Translations under genes and position numbers: made by a program
Notes under the pieces: generated by a model
What the model saw: the letters and a program-made list of their open reading frames with translations, nothing else
Told to the model about the DNA's origin: nothing
Database searches by the model: none
Part shown: positions 16,671 to 23,120 of the stretch, piece after piece
Layout of the letters: every line of letters begins with the position of its first letter
Position numbering within the stretch: position 1 is the first letter of the stretch
From: an uncultured Clostridia bacterium
GTDB lineage: Bacteria > Bacillota > Clostridia > Oscillospirales > Acutalibacteraceae
Assembly: GCA_947629295.1 (NCBI GenBank)
Contig: CANRDH010000007.1
Span: forward strand, 1 to 23,416
DNA length: 23,416 nt
Reading direction: 5' to 3'

Positions 16671-17627
16671 ATGAAAAAATCCGGGATTACAGTAAGAATA
16701 ACAGCGTTGTTTCTGATTTTGCTTATGCTTGCAGTCGGATCAACAGGTTGCAGAAAAAAGAAAAATAAAAATGCATCGCCTGAAACCACTGAGTCTTCAC
16801 AGAAGGTAAGTGAACAAAGCAGTAATGAAAAATTTAAGATTAAGGATAATTTCGGCTATGTTGACAAGGGCGGATATGCGGAGATTGCATATTATGCAGG
16901 AGATCTGGAAGCGACTGTAATAAACGTACCGTCTGTAATAGATGGATTGCCTGTCAAAGAACTGAGAGAGTATCTTTTTGCAGATTGTGAGAATGCGGTC
17001 AGTATAAATATACCTGAAGGGATCACATCAATAGGAAAATATGCATTTGTTTCATGTAAAATGCTTGAAGAGATAAGTATTCCAAAGGGTATAAACGAAT
17101 TAAATGAAGGCGTTTTCAAATATTGTTCTTCACTGAAGAAAGTAACACTGCCGGAAACATTGAATGTTATAGATGAATATGCGTTTGCAGGCTGTTCTTC
17201 ACTTGAAGATATCAATATACCGGACAGTATGGTGCAGATTGCGGATCATGCCTTTTCCGGATGCATAAATCTGAAAAATGCCAATATACCGATAGACATT
17301 ATTGATGAAGTAAGCTATGGTATAACAGGAACATTTCCGGAGTGCAGAGAATGGACAAATGATATACTGATGACAGATGATGATAATGACGGCATATATA
17401 GTGCCGTATTGACAGATCTTAAAAAGGGTACCTATGAATTTAAAATTCGTGCCAATGGTGAATGGACAGAAAGTTGGGGTGACCTGGAAAATGGCGACAC
17501 CTATAACAGTCAGATTAATTGCAGTATAGAACTTACCGAAAAATCCGATGTTCAAATATATTTTGACACAACAGGCAATAAGAGAGAAGTCTGGAGGATT
17601 TATTGGACAGTTTTGAATAAAAACTGA
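16671..17627 (+). CDS. Lipoprotein with BspA-type leucine-rich repeats and a CBM/X25-like C-terminal domain
   Basis: 318 residues. The frame is open further upstream, but ATG 16671 is chosen because GGGAG precedes it and it yields a lipoprotein signal peptide: basic start, hydrophobic core, lipobox S-T-G-C27, then RKKK. A Ser/Glu-rich linker follows. The middle holds about four or five LRR_5/BspA repeats of the form A-F-x-x-C-x-x-L-x-x-I-x-I-P-x-x-I-x-x-I. The C-terminal ~90 residues (D-D-D-N-D-G-I-Y-S-A-V-L ... Y-E-F-K-I-R-A-N-G-E-W-T-E-S-W-G) resemble the X25-type domain of pullulanases and related starch-binding proteins. It is the only Sec-exported protein within the WXG100 cluster and should sit on the outer face of the membrane, perhaps as a receptor or wall-side partner. 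Confidence 0.83.
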   Translation: MKKSGITVRITALFLILLMLAVGSTGCRKKKNKNASPETTESSQKVSEQSSNEKFKIKDNFGYVDKGGYAEIAYYAGDLEATVINVPSVIDGLPVKELREYLFADCENAVSINIPEGITSIGKYAFVSCKMLEEISIPKGINELNEGVFKYCSSLKKVTLPETLNVIDEYAFAGCSSLEDINIPDSMVQIADHAFSGCINLKNANIPIDIIDEVSYGITGTFPECREWTNDILMTDDDNDGIYSAVLTDLKKGTYEFKIRANGEWTESWGDLENGDTYNSQINCSIELTEKSDVQIYFDTTGNKREVWRIYWTVLNKN

Positions 17628-17676
17628 TAAAGATCTATATAAATCAGTGATTAATTTTTGCTTGGGATAAGATAAA

Positions 17677-17976
17677 ATGGATAAAACAAAAATCGTTACG
17701 GAAAAATTGGATGCCGATATAAATAAACTGAAAGCCAATATTGAAGTATTGTCAATGGTCAGAAAAAATCTGTTGGAGGAAACTGCCTGTTTGTCCTCAG
17801 TATGGAGGGGAGATGCGGCAACAGGCTTTTTTGGGGTATACTTTTACGATATGGAAAGGATGGAAAATATTATCCATGAATTGACATTATTGACAGACTG
17901 GATGAGCTATGCATCTGAGTTGTATAATGCGGCACAGGAGAGGGCTATTGAGGATATAAAAGAATTGACTTTTTAG
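17677..17976 (+). CDS. WXG100 protein, W-R-G
   Basis: 99 residues of helical-hairpin type with W43-R-G45 at the turn (S-S-V-W-R-G-D-A-A). Helix 2 ends Y-N-A-A-Q-E, so the Y-x-x-x-[D/E] export motif is one position off or missing. The ribosome site is weak (GGGATAAG). The stop codon is closely followed by the next gene's ribosome site. A dimer with the product of the next gene is likely. Confidence 0.85.
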   Translation: MDKTKIVTEKLDADINKLKANIEVLSMVRKNLLEETACLSSVWRGDAATGFFGVYFYDMERMENIIHELTLLTDWMSYASELYNAAQERAIEDIKELTF

Positions 17977-17987
17977 AGGTGAATTGT

Positions 17988-18317
17988 GTGTCTGAAATAA
18001 AATCCGGAAATGAAATAAGTTTTTCGGCAGAAAAAATATACGCTTCATCTGATATTTTCAAAAGCTGTATTGAAATATTTTTATCAGAATTTGAGAATAT
18101 AAAAATGACTTTAATGCATACAGAGGAATACTGGGAAGGTATGTCATATGAGAGTTTCATGGGTGTAAGGGATGATTTTTGCAGCGAGATAGAAGAGTTT
18201 GCTGCAGAGCTTGAAACCTATGACGATAAACTCAGAATTATCGCAGATACCTATAGAGAAACAGAAGAGAAAAATCTTGAAGAAGTCAGCCGACTTCCTG
18301 ATAATATAATTGAATAA
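17988..18317 (+). CDS. WXG100 protein, W-E-G
   Basis: 109 residues from GTG 17988, chosen because AGAGG (17975-17979) gives 8-base spacing; an earlier in-frame GTG at 17979 lies inside that ribosome site. The turn is Y48-W-E-G51, and helix 2 ends Y-R-E-T-E-E-K-N followed by R-L-P-D-N-I-I-E. The Y-x-x-x-E motif is intact. It is 11 bases behind the previous WXG100 gene and close to the next one, in a tight block of three small hairpin genes. Confidence 0.85.
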   Translation: MSEIKSGNEISFSAEKIYASSDIFKSCIEIFLSEFENIKMTLMHTEEYWEGMSYESFMGVRDDFCSEIEEFAAELETYDDKLRIIADTYRETEEKNLEEVSRLPDNIIE

Positions 18318-18330
18318 AGCGGTGGTCATA

Positions 18331-18645
18331 TTGGATTTTGACAATAATATTTCAGAATATTTTTCCAAAAATCTGCGTGATATTTCGTATGAAATTTCAG
18401 GTATAAAAAAAAGAACAGACGGAATTATTTCAGAGATCAGTTCATGCTGGAATGATACCGCAGCCGAAAAATTTTATATAGCATACGATAAGTTGAGCAG
18501 TAATATATACAGGACATTAATGTGTATTGATGAATTGGAAGAAAAGATTTCGATCATTTCAAAAACAGCGGTTGATAAAGGATATCATCAGCCCGAACAT
18601 GACGAACATGAATTATCTGATGTAGAAAACCCGGATAATCGCTGA
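18331..18645 (+). CDS. WXG100-like protein, W-N-D variant
   Basis: About 104 residues. The start is uncertain: TTG at 18331 is preceded at good distance by GGTGG (18321-18325), while TTG 18310 and GTG 18322 are in frame but have no ribosome site. The turn is S-S-C-W-N-D, so the Gly of W-x-G is Asp. Two amphipathic helices surround it. The tail is short, His/Glu/Asp-rich and lacks a clean Y-x-x-x-E. Probably the third member of a small co-expressed set with the two genes upstream, perhaps a non-exported partner. Confidence 0.72.
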   Translation: MDFDNNISEYFSKNLRDISYEISGIKKRTDGIISEISSCWNDTAAEKFYIAYDKLSSNIYRTLMCIDELEEKISIISKTAVDKGYHQPEHDEHELSDVENPDNR

Positions 18646-18669
18646 AAAAAGATATAGAGTGAGGCAGCA

Positions 18670-19215
18670 ATGAAATATTACATATTGACAGGAGTAATCG
18701 TGTTCTTTGTAGCAGCAATAATTATCCTTATTGTTTTGATTGTGAGAATAAACAGAAAGAAAATGGGTATGGGAAATCCGTATATAAAAGATATTGATAT
18801 TGAATATGTAAATGGTACTGACACTGTAACAGGCGAATATAATTCAAAAAATACAGGTAAGCTCGGTCCGACAGGTCTTGGAACAATCATAGTGAGCAAA
18901 GGAAGAGCGATATATATAAGTCTTGTTGATGCAGACAGGAGTATAAAATACCTGAAAAAAGAATTGTTTAGGGGAGAAATAATCTTAGGTTCAGTATACG
19001 GTAATTCAAATATCAAAATAGCAAATGACAATACGGTATCCAGAAACCATTGTAAAATATTTCCCCGAAATATGCTGCCATATATAATGGATATGGGATC
19101 CTCAAACGGTACATATGTAAACGGAAAAAGGATTAATTCCGGTATTCCTCTCAAAAACAATGATATCATAAGTATAGGACAGACAAATATCCTTGTAAAA
19201 ATAAAGGAGGGATGA
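18670..19215 (+). CDS. Second membrane-anchored FHA-domain protein
   Basis: 181 residues with ribosome site GTGAGG. An N-terminal TM helix at about residues 4-26 is followed by R-I-N-R-K-K, placing the rest inside. A linker of about 70 residues leads to an FHA domain (~98-178) with canonical motifs: I-I-L-G-S, V-S-R-N-H-C and S-S-N-G-T-Y-V-N-G. The Arg and His of the phosphothreonine pocket are intact, unlike the protein at 7890. It lies in the middle of the WXG100 cluster and overlaps the untranslated start of the next gene. It may tether a phosphorylated partner, such as the kinase or motor, near the exporter. Confidence 0.9.
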   Translation: MKYYILTGVIVFFVAAIIILIVLIVRINRKKMGMGNPYIKDIDIEYVNGTDTVTGEYNSKNTGKLGPTGLGTIIVSKGRAIYISLVDADRSIKYLKKELFRGEIILGSVYGNSNIKIANDNTVSRNHCKIFPRNMLPYIMDMGSSNGTYVNGKRINSGIPLKNNDIISIGQTNILVKIKEG

Positions 19216-19217
19216 AA

Positions 19218-19523
19218 ATGAGTTCAAGCTTTATTAATGTTGATACCGACAGATTAAAAAGAGATGTTGAAAGTATGTTGGAAGAACTTGAAGTGGCAAA
19301 GATGCAGATCAAAAATCTGTATGATAGTGTTCAGGTTCTGAACGGTATGTGGGACGGTCCGGCAAACGATGAATTTACAAAACAGTTTACAGCCGATTAT
19401 ATGAATGTAACAGGCAATTTAGAGGATATCAAAAAATATATAGACGGTCTGGATAATTGTCGGTCATCATATGATGAATGTGATAACACTGTGGGTCAGA
19501 TCATCGGTACAATGGGTTTTTAA
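19218..19523 (+). CDS. WXG100 protein, W-D-G
   Basis: 101 residues from ATG 19218. The in-frame ATG at 19212 overlaps the FHA-gene stop but is only one base from the AAAGGAGG site, whereas 19218 has 7-base spacing. The turn is M-W45-D-G47, and helix 2 ends Y-D-E-C-D, a Y-x-x-x-D export motif, followed by a short hydrophobic tail (G-Q-I-I-G-T-M-G-F). It starts a last run of hairpin genes that ends with the fusion protein at 20338. Confidence 0.92.
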   Translation: MSSSFINVDTDRLKRDVESMLEELEVAKMQIKNLYDSVQVLNGMWDGPANDEFTKQFTADYMNVTGNLEDIKKYIDGLDNCRSSYDECDNTVGQIIGTMGF

Positions 19524-19535
19524 GGAGGTGCGAAT

Positions 19536-19910
19536 ATGCTGCAAAATGATATGTTTGGCAGTATTATCAGCAATATAAGTAATGCTTTCAGTCGGGGAGG
19601 TATTCAGTTCAAGGTAAAAACTGAGGATCTGTTAAGCACGGCTTCGGAAATTTCTGTGAAAGTAAATGAAATGATGAACCGTATAAGTGCTATATCGGAA
19701 AAAACTGTTGGAACCTCCGAATATTGGGAAGGAGATACAGCAGAAAAACGCAGAGAAACATTTAATATATACAGAAATAATATAACAGATGCTTTGAACA
19801 GACTTTCGCTGTATGTAGAAACTCTTCAGGGAATATCCGGAAATTATACTGAAGCTGAAAGTCAGAATACCGAAGAGGCACAGGCATTGCCAACAGATGT
19901 GATAAGCTGA
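19536..19910 (+). CDS. WXG100 protein with N-terminal extension, W-E-G
   Basis: 124 residues with a strong ribosome site (AAGGAGGTG). About 22 extra residues (MLQNDMFGSIISNISNAFSR) precede a standard hairpin whose turn is Y-W64-E-G66. Helix 2 ends Y-T-E-A-E-S-Q-N, and the tail T-E-E-A-Q-A-L-P-T-D-V-I-S closely matches that of the W-x-G-less protein at 15769. The extension is amphipathic and may dock onto the neighbour or the motor. It lies 12 bases behind the previous WXG100 gene and is likely its dimer partner. Confidence 0.9.
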   Translation: MLQNDMFGSIISNISNAFSRGGIQFKVKTEDLLSTASEISVKVNEMMNRISAISEKTVGTSEYWEGDTAEKRRETFNIYRNNITDALNRLSLYVETLQGISGNYTEAESQNTEEAQALPTDVIS

Positions 19911-19923
19911 CGGAGGAAAAGAT

Positions 19924-20295
19924 ATGAATGATTTTATGTATTCTGCCAGAGAAGGTGTGATTCGCTTTAACTATACAAAAGCAATAGAACAGGCTGAAAG
20001 ACTTGAAGAAATTGCTTCAAGGATAAGGGGAGAAATTTCCGGAGATATATCTGATATTCTTGAAGAAACACGGCAAAGCTGGAAAGGCGATAGGGCTGAT
20101 TATTACTACAGGAAAGTAAAAACATTATTTGACGAATTGAAAATTGCGGCAAATAATTATGAAAAAATCGCAGGAACTATACGAAATATAGCAAGGCGTA
20201 ATTATGATAGGGAAATGAGTGCTATTCGTATAGCAAGAGAAAGGAGCTACAGAGGTAACGGACAAAGTCATGGCGGCGGAGGTCGTGCCAGATGA
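19924..20295 (+). CDS. WXG100 protein with basic C-terminal tail, W-K-G
   Basis: 123 residues with ribosome site CGGAGG. The helical hairpin has W53-K-G55 at the turn. Helix 2 contains N-Y-E-K-I but no clear Y-x-x-x-[D/E]. The C-terminus is unusual: an Arg-rich helix (I-A-R-R-N-Y-D-R) and then a Gly/Ser/His/Arg-rich tail (G-N-G-Q-S-H-G-G-G-G-R-A-R). The basic tail could bind nucleic acid, lipid or an acidic partner. Its place directly before the effector-like gene suggests it could act as a targeting partner for that protein (inference). Confidence 0.85.
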   Translation: MNDFMYSAREGVIRFNYTKAIEQAERLEEIASRIRGEISGDISDILEETRQSWKGDRADYYYRKVKTLFDELKIAANNYEKIAGTIRNIARRNYDREMSAIRIARERSYRGNGQSHGGGGRAR

Positions 20296-20337
20296 TGATA
20301 AAAGTAATGGGATAAATAATATTTGAGAGGTGATAAA

Positions 20338-21480
20338 ATGCCTGAATTTTATGCGGATTGGTCAAGGATGTTTTCATTATCTGAGGAACTTAGAGCAGCT
20401 TCAATACGTTTGAAATCCCTTGTTGAACAGACCGGAAGTATAAGGAATAACCTTGTGATCGGAAATGAAGAAGCAATTCAGATCCATAATGCACTCAACA
20501 AGAGTAATAGTAAATCTGAAAGAATAATTGTTTCATTGAGGAAAAGCAGCGAGGCAATGGAACAGGCTGCAAATACATATAAAAATACAGAGATGAAACT
20601 TTTGGATAATGATAATTATTCCGGTGAAGGAAAAAACAGTCAGAATCAGGATAGGTTAAATATAACGGGCATGGAAGTTTTGTTTGGCGTACTTAGCCAA
20701 TTAATATCGCCGATGCCTGTTATAGGAATTGCCCGTGGATTATTGGGATATTTTCTTGGAAACAATCCTTCGGTAAACGTTGCCGGCGATTTGTTTGGAG
20801 GTTCAGTCAACGGAGAATCAAAAGTGACATTTGGGATCGACCCCGATACAGGGCTAAAGGATGTCAGAGCAGAAGTGGGCTTTGATGCTGAAGGTCATTT
20901 GTTAGATGGTTCAATTACAACTAATCTTGGTATGGTAAGCGGAAATGCCGGTTTAACAATTGGAGCGATATCTGCAAGCGGCAAGATTGGAGGATCGCTG
21001 TATAAAGACGGAAAATTTGCTCCGGGAATTGAGGCAGAAATAAAAGCGAGTGTGGCAGCAGCCAAGGGTTCAGCCGGAGTAAGCTATGGTTCCGAAAAAA
21101 ATAATGCCCATATTAATACGGAAGGTACCTTATTTGGAGCTGAAGCCGAAGCAAGCGGAAGAGCCGGTGTCATTACATATGAAGATGAAAAAGGTAATGT
21201 AAAAACCGAAGTCGGAGTAGAAGGTAAGGTAGGTGCCGAGGCGTATATCGCTAAAGGAGAAATTTCGGGAGGATTTACGATTGCCGGAATAAAAGTAGAT
21301 GTAGGCATAGGCGGAAAAGTCGGAGGAGCTGGAGTAAGTGCCGAGGGCAGGCTGACAGCAGGAGGTGCTAAGGGAAAAATCGGAGCAGGCTTAGGTATTG
21401 GCGGAGACATTGAATTGAGCATTGATTGGAGCAATGCTGAAATTTTTGGTGTTCAATTATCAGATCTCTTGAGTTTTTGA
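20338..21480 (+). CDS. Candidate type VII effector: WXG100/LXG-like helical domain fused to Gly/Ala-rich domain
   Basis: 380 residues from ATG 20338 (site GAGAGGTGA; the in-frame TTG at 20323 lies before that site). Residues 1-95 form a helical hairpin with no W-x-G but with Y-K-N-T-E, the same export motif as the neighbours. A polar linker leads to a hydrophobic stretch at about 111-142 (M-E-V-L-F-G-V-L-S-Q ... G-L-L-G-Y-F-L-G). Residues ~150-370 are Gly/Ala-rich with alternating hydrophobic residues (G-A-E-A-E-A-S-G-R-A-G, G-I-G-G-K-V-G-G-A-G), suggesting a repetitive beta structure or glycine-zipper membrane domain. No nuclease, ADP-ribosyltransferase or deaminase motif is seen. It is the last large product of the cluster, where effectors usually sit. 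Pore-forming toxin or surface structural protein are both possible. Confidence 0.75.
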   Translation: MPEFYADWSRMFSLSEELRAASIRLKSLVEQTGSIRNNLVIGNEEAIQIHNALNKSNSKSERIIVSLRKSSEAMEQAANTYKNTEMKLLDNDNYSGEGKNSQNQDRLNITGMEVLFGVLSQLISPMPVIGIARGLLGYFLGNNPSVNVAGDLFGGSVNGESKVTFGIDPDTGLKDVRAEVGFDAEGHLLDGSITTNLGMVSGNAGLTIGAISASGKIGGSLYKDGKFAPGIEAEIKASVAAAKGSAGVSYGSEKNNAHINTEGTLFGAEAEASGRAGVITYEDEKGNVKTEVGVEGKVGAEAYIAKGEISGGFTIAGIKVDVGIGGKVGGAGVSAEGRLTAGGAKGKIGAGLGIGGDIELSIDWSNAEIFGVQLSDLLSF

Positions 21481-21481
21481 A

Positions 21482-21510
21482 TTGAAAAATGAAAGAGTGT
21501 ATGTTATTAT
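21482..21510 (+). promoter_or_regulatory. Promoter of the DUF4176-like pair
   Basis: TTGAAA (21482-21487), a 17-base spacer and TATTAT (21505-21510) form a good sigma-A type promoter directly after the effector-like gene stop. An AT-rich leader and GGAGGT precede ATG 21546. The pair can thus be expressed without the long wxg100 transcript. Confidence 0.5.
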
Positions 21511-21545
21511 AAACTTATTGAAAAAAATAAACGGAGGTTATATTT

Positions 21546-21848
21546 ATGGATAAAAATTTATTGCCAATAGGTTCGGTGGTTTTGTTAAAAGGTGGAGAAA
21601 AGAGGATAATGATTTGCGGACGTATACAGGTCAAGGAGGGTTCTGAAGAAATATATGACTATTCCGCCTGCTATTATCCGGAGGGTATTGTTAATTCGGA
21701 TTCGATGTTCTTCTTTAATCATGAAGCAATAGAAATGGTATATTTTATAGGTTTTCAGGATGTAGAAGAATTATCATTCAGAAGTAATGTTTTGAGTAAA
21801 CTGGGAGAGTTGGAAGTTAAAAACGGTGTGGTTGTACCGAAAGAATGA
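21546..21848 (+). CDS. DUF4176-like protein (first of a tandem pair)
   Basis: 100 residues with ribosome site CGGAGG. The start L-L-P-I-G-S-V-V-L-L-K-G-G-E-K-R-I-M-I, then Y-D-Y-S-A-C-Y-Y-P-E-G, F-F-F-N-H-E-A-I and F-I-G-F-Q-D-V-E match the pattern I know for DUF4176, a small family found beside LXG/WXG type VII effector genes. No TM helix or signal peptide, so it is cytoplasmic. Possible roles are immunity to, or chaperoning of, the fusion protein encoded upstream. It has its own promoter candidate, which would suit an immunity or housekeeping function. Confidence 0.8.
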   Translation: MDKNLLPIGSVVLLKGGEKRIMICGRIQVKEGSEEIYDYSACYYPEGIVNSDSMFFFNHEAIEMVYFIGFQDVEELSFRSNVLSKLGELEVKNGVVVPKE

Positions 21849-21934
21849 ATTAAAACCGATAGTGTAGTCTGACAGAAATAACATAAGTTGAAATTTTTTG
21901 GATTTACATGATGCGATATAGGAGTGTTTATTTT

Positions 21935-22213
21935 ATGGCAGATATTGAAGAAATGTTGCCCATAGGCTCTATAGTTCTTTTGAAAAATGCCGAAAAGAGG
22001 CTTATGATTTTCGGAATATTACAAAGCGGTGGGGTAAGTGGCAAAGAATATGATTATATAGGAGTTCCGTATCCGGAGGGAAATTTAGGATCTGAATATC
22101 AATATGTATTTGATCAATCGGATATATCCGAAGTTTCTTATAGAGGGTATGAAGACACCGAGCATAGAGAATATCGCAAAGCATTAAATGAATATTGTAA
22201 GCAACGTGAATAA
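21935..22213 (+). CDS. DUF4176-like protein (second of a tandem pair)
   Basis: 92 residues from ATG 21935, chosen because TAGGAG (21919-21924) lies at proper distance; the in-frame ATG at 21908 is upstream of that site. It shares with the previous protein L-P-I-G-S-I-V-L-L-K, E-K-R-L-M-I-F-G, Y-D-Y-I-G-V-P-Y-P-E-G and a C-terminal Y-R-G-Y-E-D-T-E. About half of the residues differ, so this is an old duplication rather than a recent one. Probably co-transcribed with the first copy. Confidence 0.8.
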   Translation: MADIEEMLPIGSIVLLKNAEKRLMIFGILQSGGVSGKEYDYIGVPYPEGNLGSEYQYVFDQSDISEVSYRGYEDTEHREYRKALNEYCKQRE

Positions 22214-22238
22214 CAATTATAAGTATGGAGATGGAAAT

Positions 22239-22645
22239 GTGAATGCTTTGAATAATCTCTTATGGATACCGGAGAAAATGCTGTAAGTTTGTTGGGAAGC
22301 AGATACTTACAAAATTTTTTGGCGACAGGTGTTGTTGGAAAAGGATATATGGTTTTGAGCGATAAAAGAGTATACTTTAACGGAAAAAGTATGAGAAGGG
22401 AGGGAAAAAAGTTTTCTATAACACGCTAACAGAGTGTTGTAAACATTGATAAAATTACGGGAACAGGTATAATCCGTATCGTTCCTACAAGTTATGCTTT
22501 TATAAGTCTGATTATGTTAATAATAAGTATAATACTTTTTAATATGTCGAGTAATTGGAATAATTATTCGATGAATTATCGGTCATCAAACGTTGGTATG
22601 ACTTTAACCATATTAGCTGTATTCGCTTTATTGACAGCGTTATAG
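22239..22645 (+). pseudogene. Decayed gene for a PH-like/two-TM protein (frameshift plus in-frame stop)
   Basis: From GTG 22239 (site GGAG) the frame reads N-A-L-N-N-L-L-W-I-P-E-K and then stops after one more Met-Leu. Reading continues in another frame as N-A-V-S-L-L-G-S-R-Y-L-Q-N-F-L ... G-K-G-Y-M-V-L-S-D-K-R-V-Y-F-N-G-K. Adding one base near 22275 joins the two as E-K-D-A-V-S. A TAA at 22427 then interrupts the second frame, which goes on without change as S-V-V-N-I-D-K-I-T-G-T-G and two hydrophobic segments up to TAG 22643. The L-S-D-K-R-V-Y-F and D-K-I-T-G-T-G motifs fit a common small PH-like membrane-protein family of Firmicutes. Two independent lesions mean it is not functional as written, unless they are sequencing errors. 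Confidence 0.75.
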
Positions 22646-22943
22646 CGGTGTGCATTGCCATGCACCTTCCCCGGAAATCAGCGAAGCCCTGATCTGCCGA
22701 TCCGGATTTTCCCTGCGATTAGCGCAAAACGAGTCCCATCTTATGTACAATTTCTTTATTAATCATTACTATCTCCACACTGTATATGAATGTAACGAAA
22801 TGCTCACGGCCAAACGGCTGCCGCAAATGACAGGAACAGAGTGTCAGTACGGCGGGGTTACAAAAGCGGTCTAAAAACACCAATCAGTTACATCCGCATA
22901 CTTGAAAACTTTTTGATAACCATTTAAAATATGGCTTGATAAT
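22646..22943. other. Non-coding segment of higher GC, possible element boundary
   Basis: Composition changes sharply after the decayed gene: about 22646-22740 and 22800-22875 are clearly more GC-rich than the T7SS locus. A small hairpin, GTGCAT/ATGCAC, lies at 22650-22665. The + frame at 22650-22874 is open for 74 codons, but it has no ribosome site or recognisable domain. It may be a dispersed repeat or the end of an integrated element. Confidence 0.35.
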
Positions 22944-23000
22944 AAAAAAGCCTGCCTTTACCATATGGTGCTGACCATATGCGAAAGGCAGGCGATTTTT
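22944..23000 (+). terminator. Strong bidirectional intrinsic terminator
   Basis: A 10-bp outer stem, GCCTGCCTTT/AAAGGCAGGC (22950-22959 with 22984-22993), a 2x2 internal loop, then an 8-bp inner stem CATATGGT/ACCATATG with loop GCTG. Six A precede the stem and five T follow, so it can stop transcription from both sides. It insulates the secretion locus from the recombinase gene. Confidence 0.88.
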
Positions 23001-23120
23001 ATTGTTTGAATGATGTTAAAGAGCGTTTTTTTGCGAACGAAGCATACTTTTCAAGTTGTCGTGTGTTCCGAATGATGAAAAAATTATGGATTATAATATA
23101 CATTATAGGGGGAATTTATT
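23001..23120 (+). promoter_or_regulatory. Upstream region of the recombinase gene
   Basis: No gene is supported here. TATAAT at 23092-23097 is a good -10 candidate, but no clear -35 is found at 16-18 bases. AGGGGG at 23107-23112 is the ribosome site for ATG 23121. Confidence 0.35.

Noticed and set aside
17199..17738. 179-codon minus-strand frame under the lipoprotein gene
   Set aside because: It is antisense to clear LRR and X25-like coding sequence and reads as Ile/Phe/Cys-rich text without domains; no ribosome site.
22650..22874. 74-codon frame in the GC-rich segment
   Set aside because: No ribosome site, starts inside a hairpin, no recognisable domain; kept only as part of the non-coding segment.
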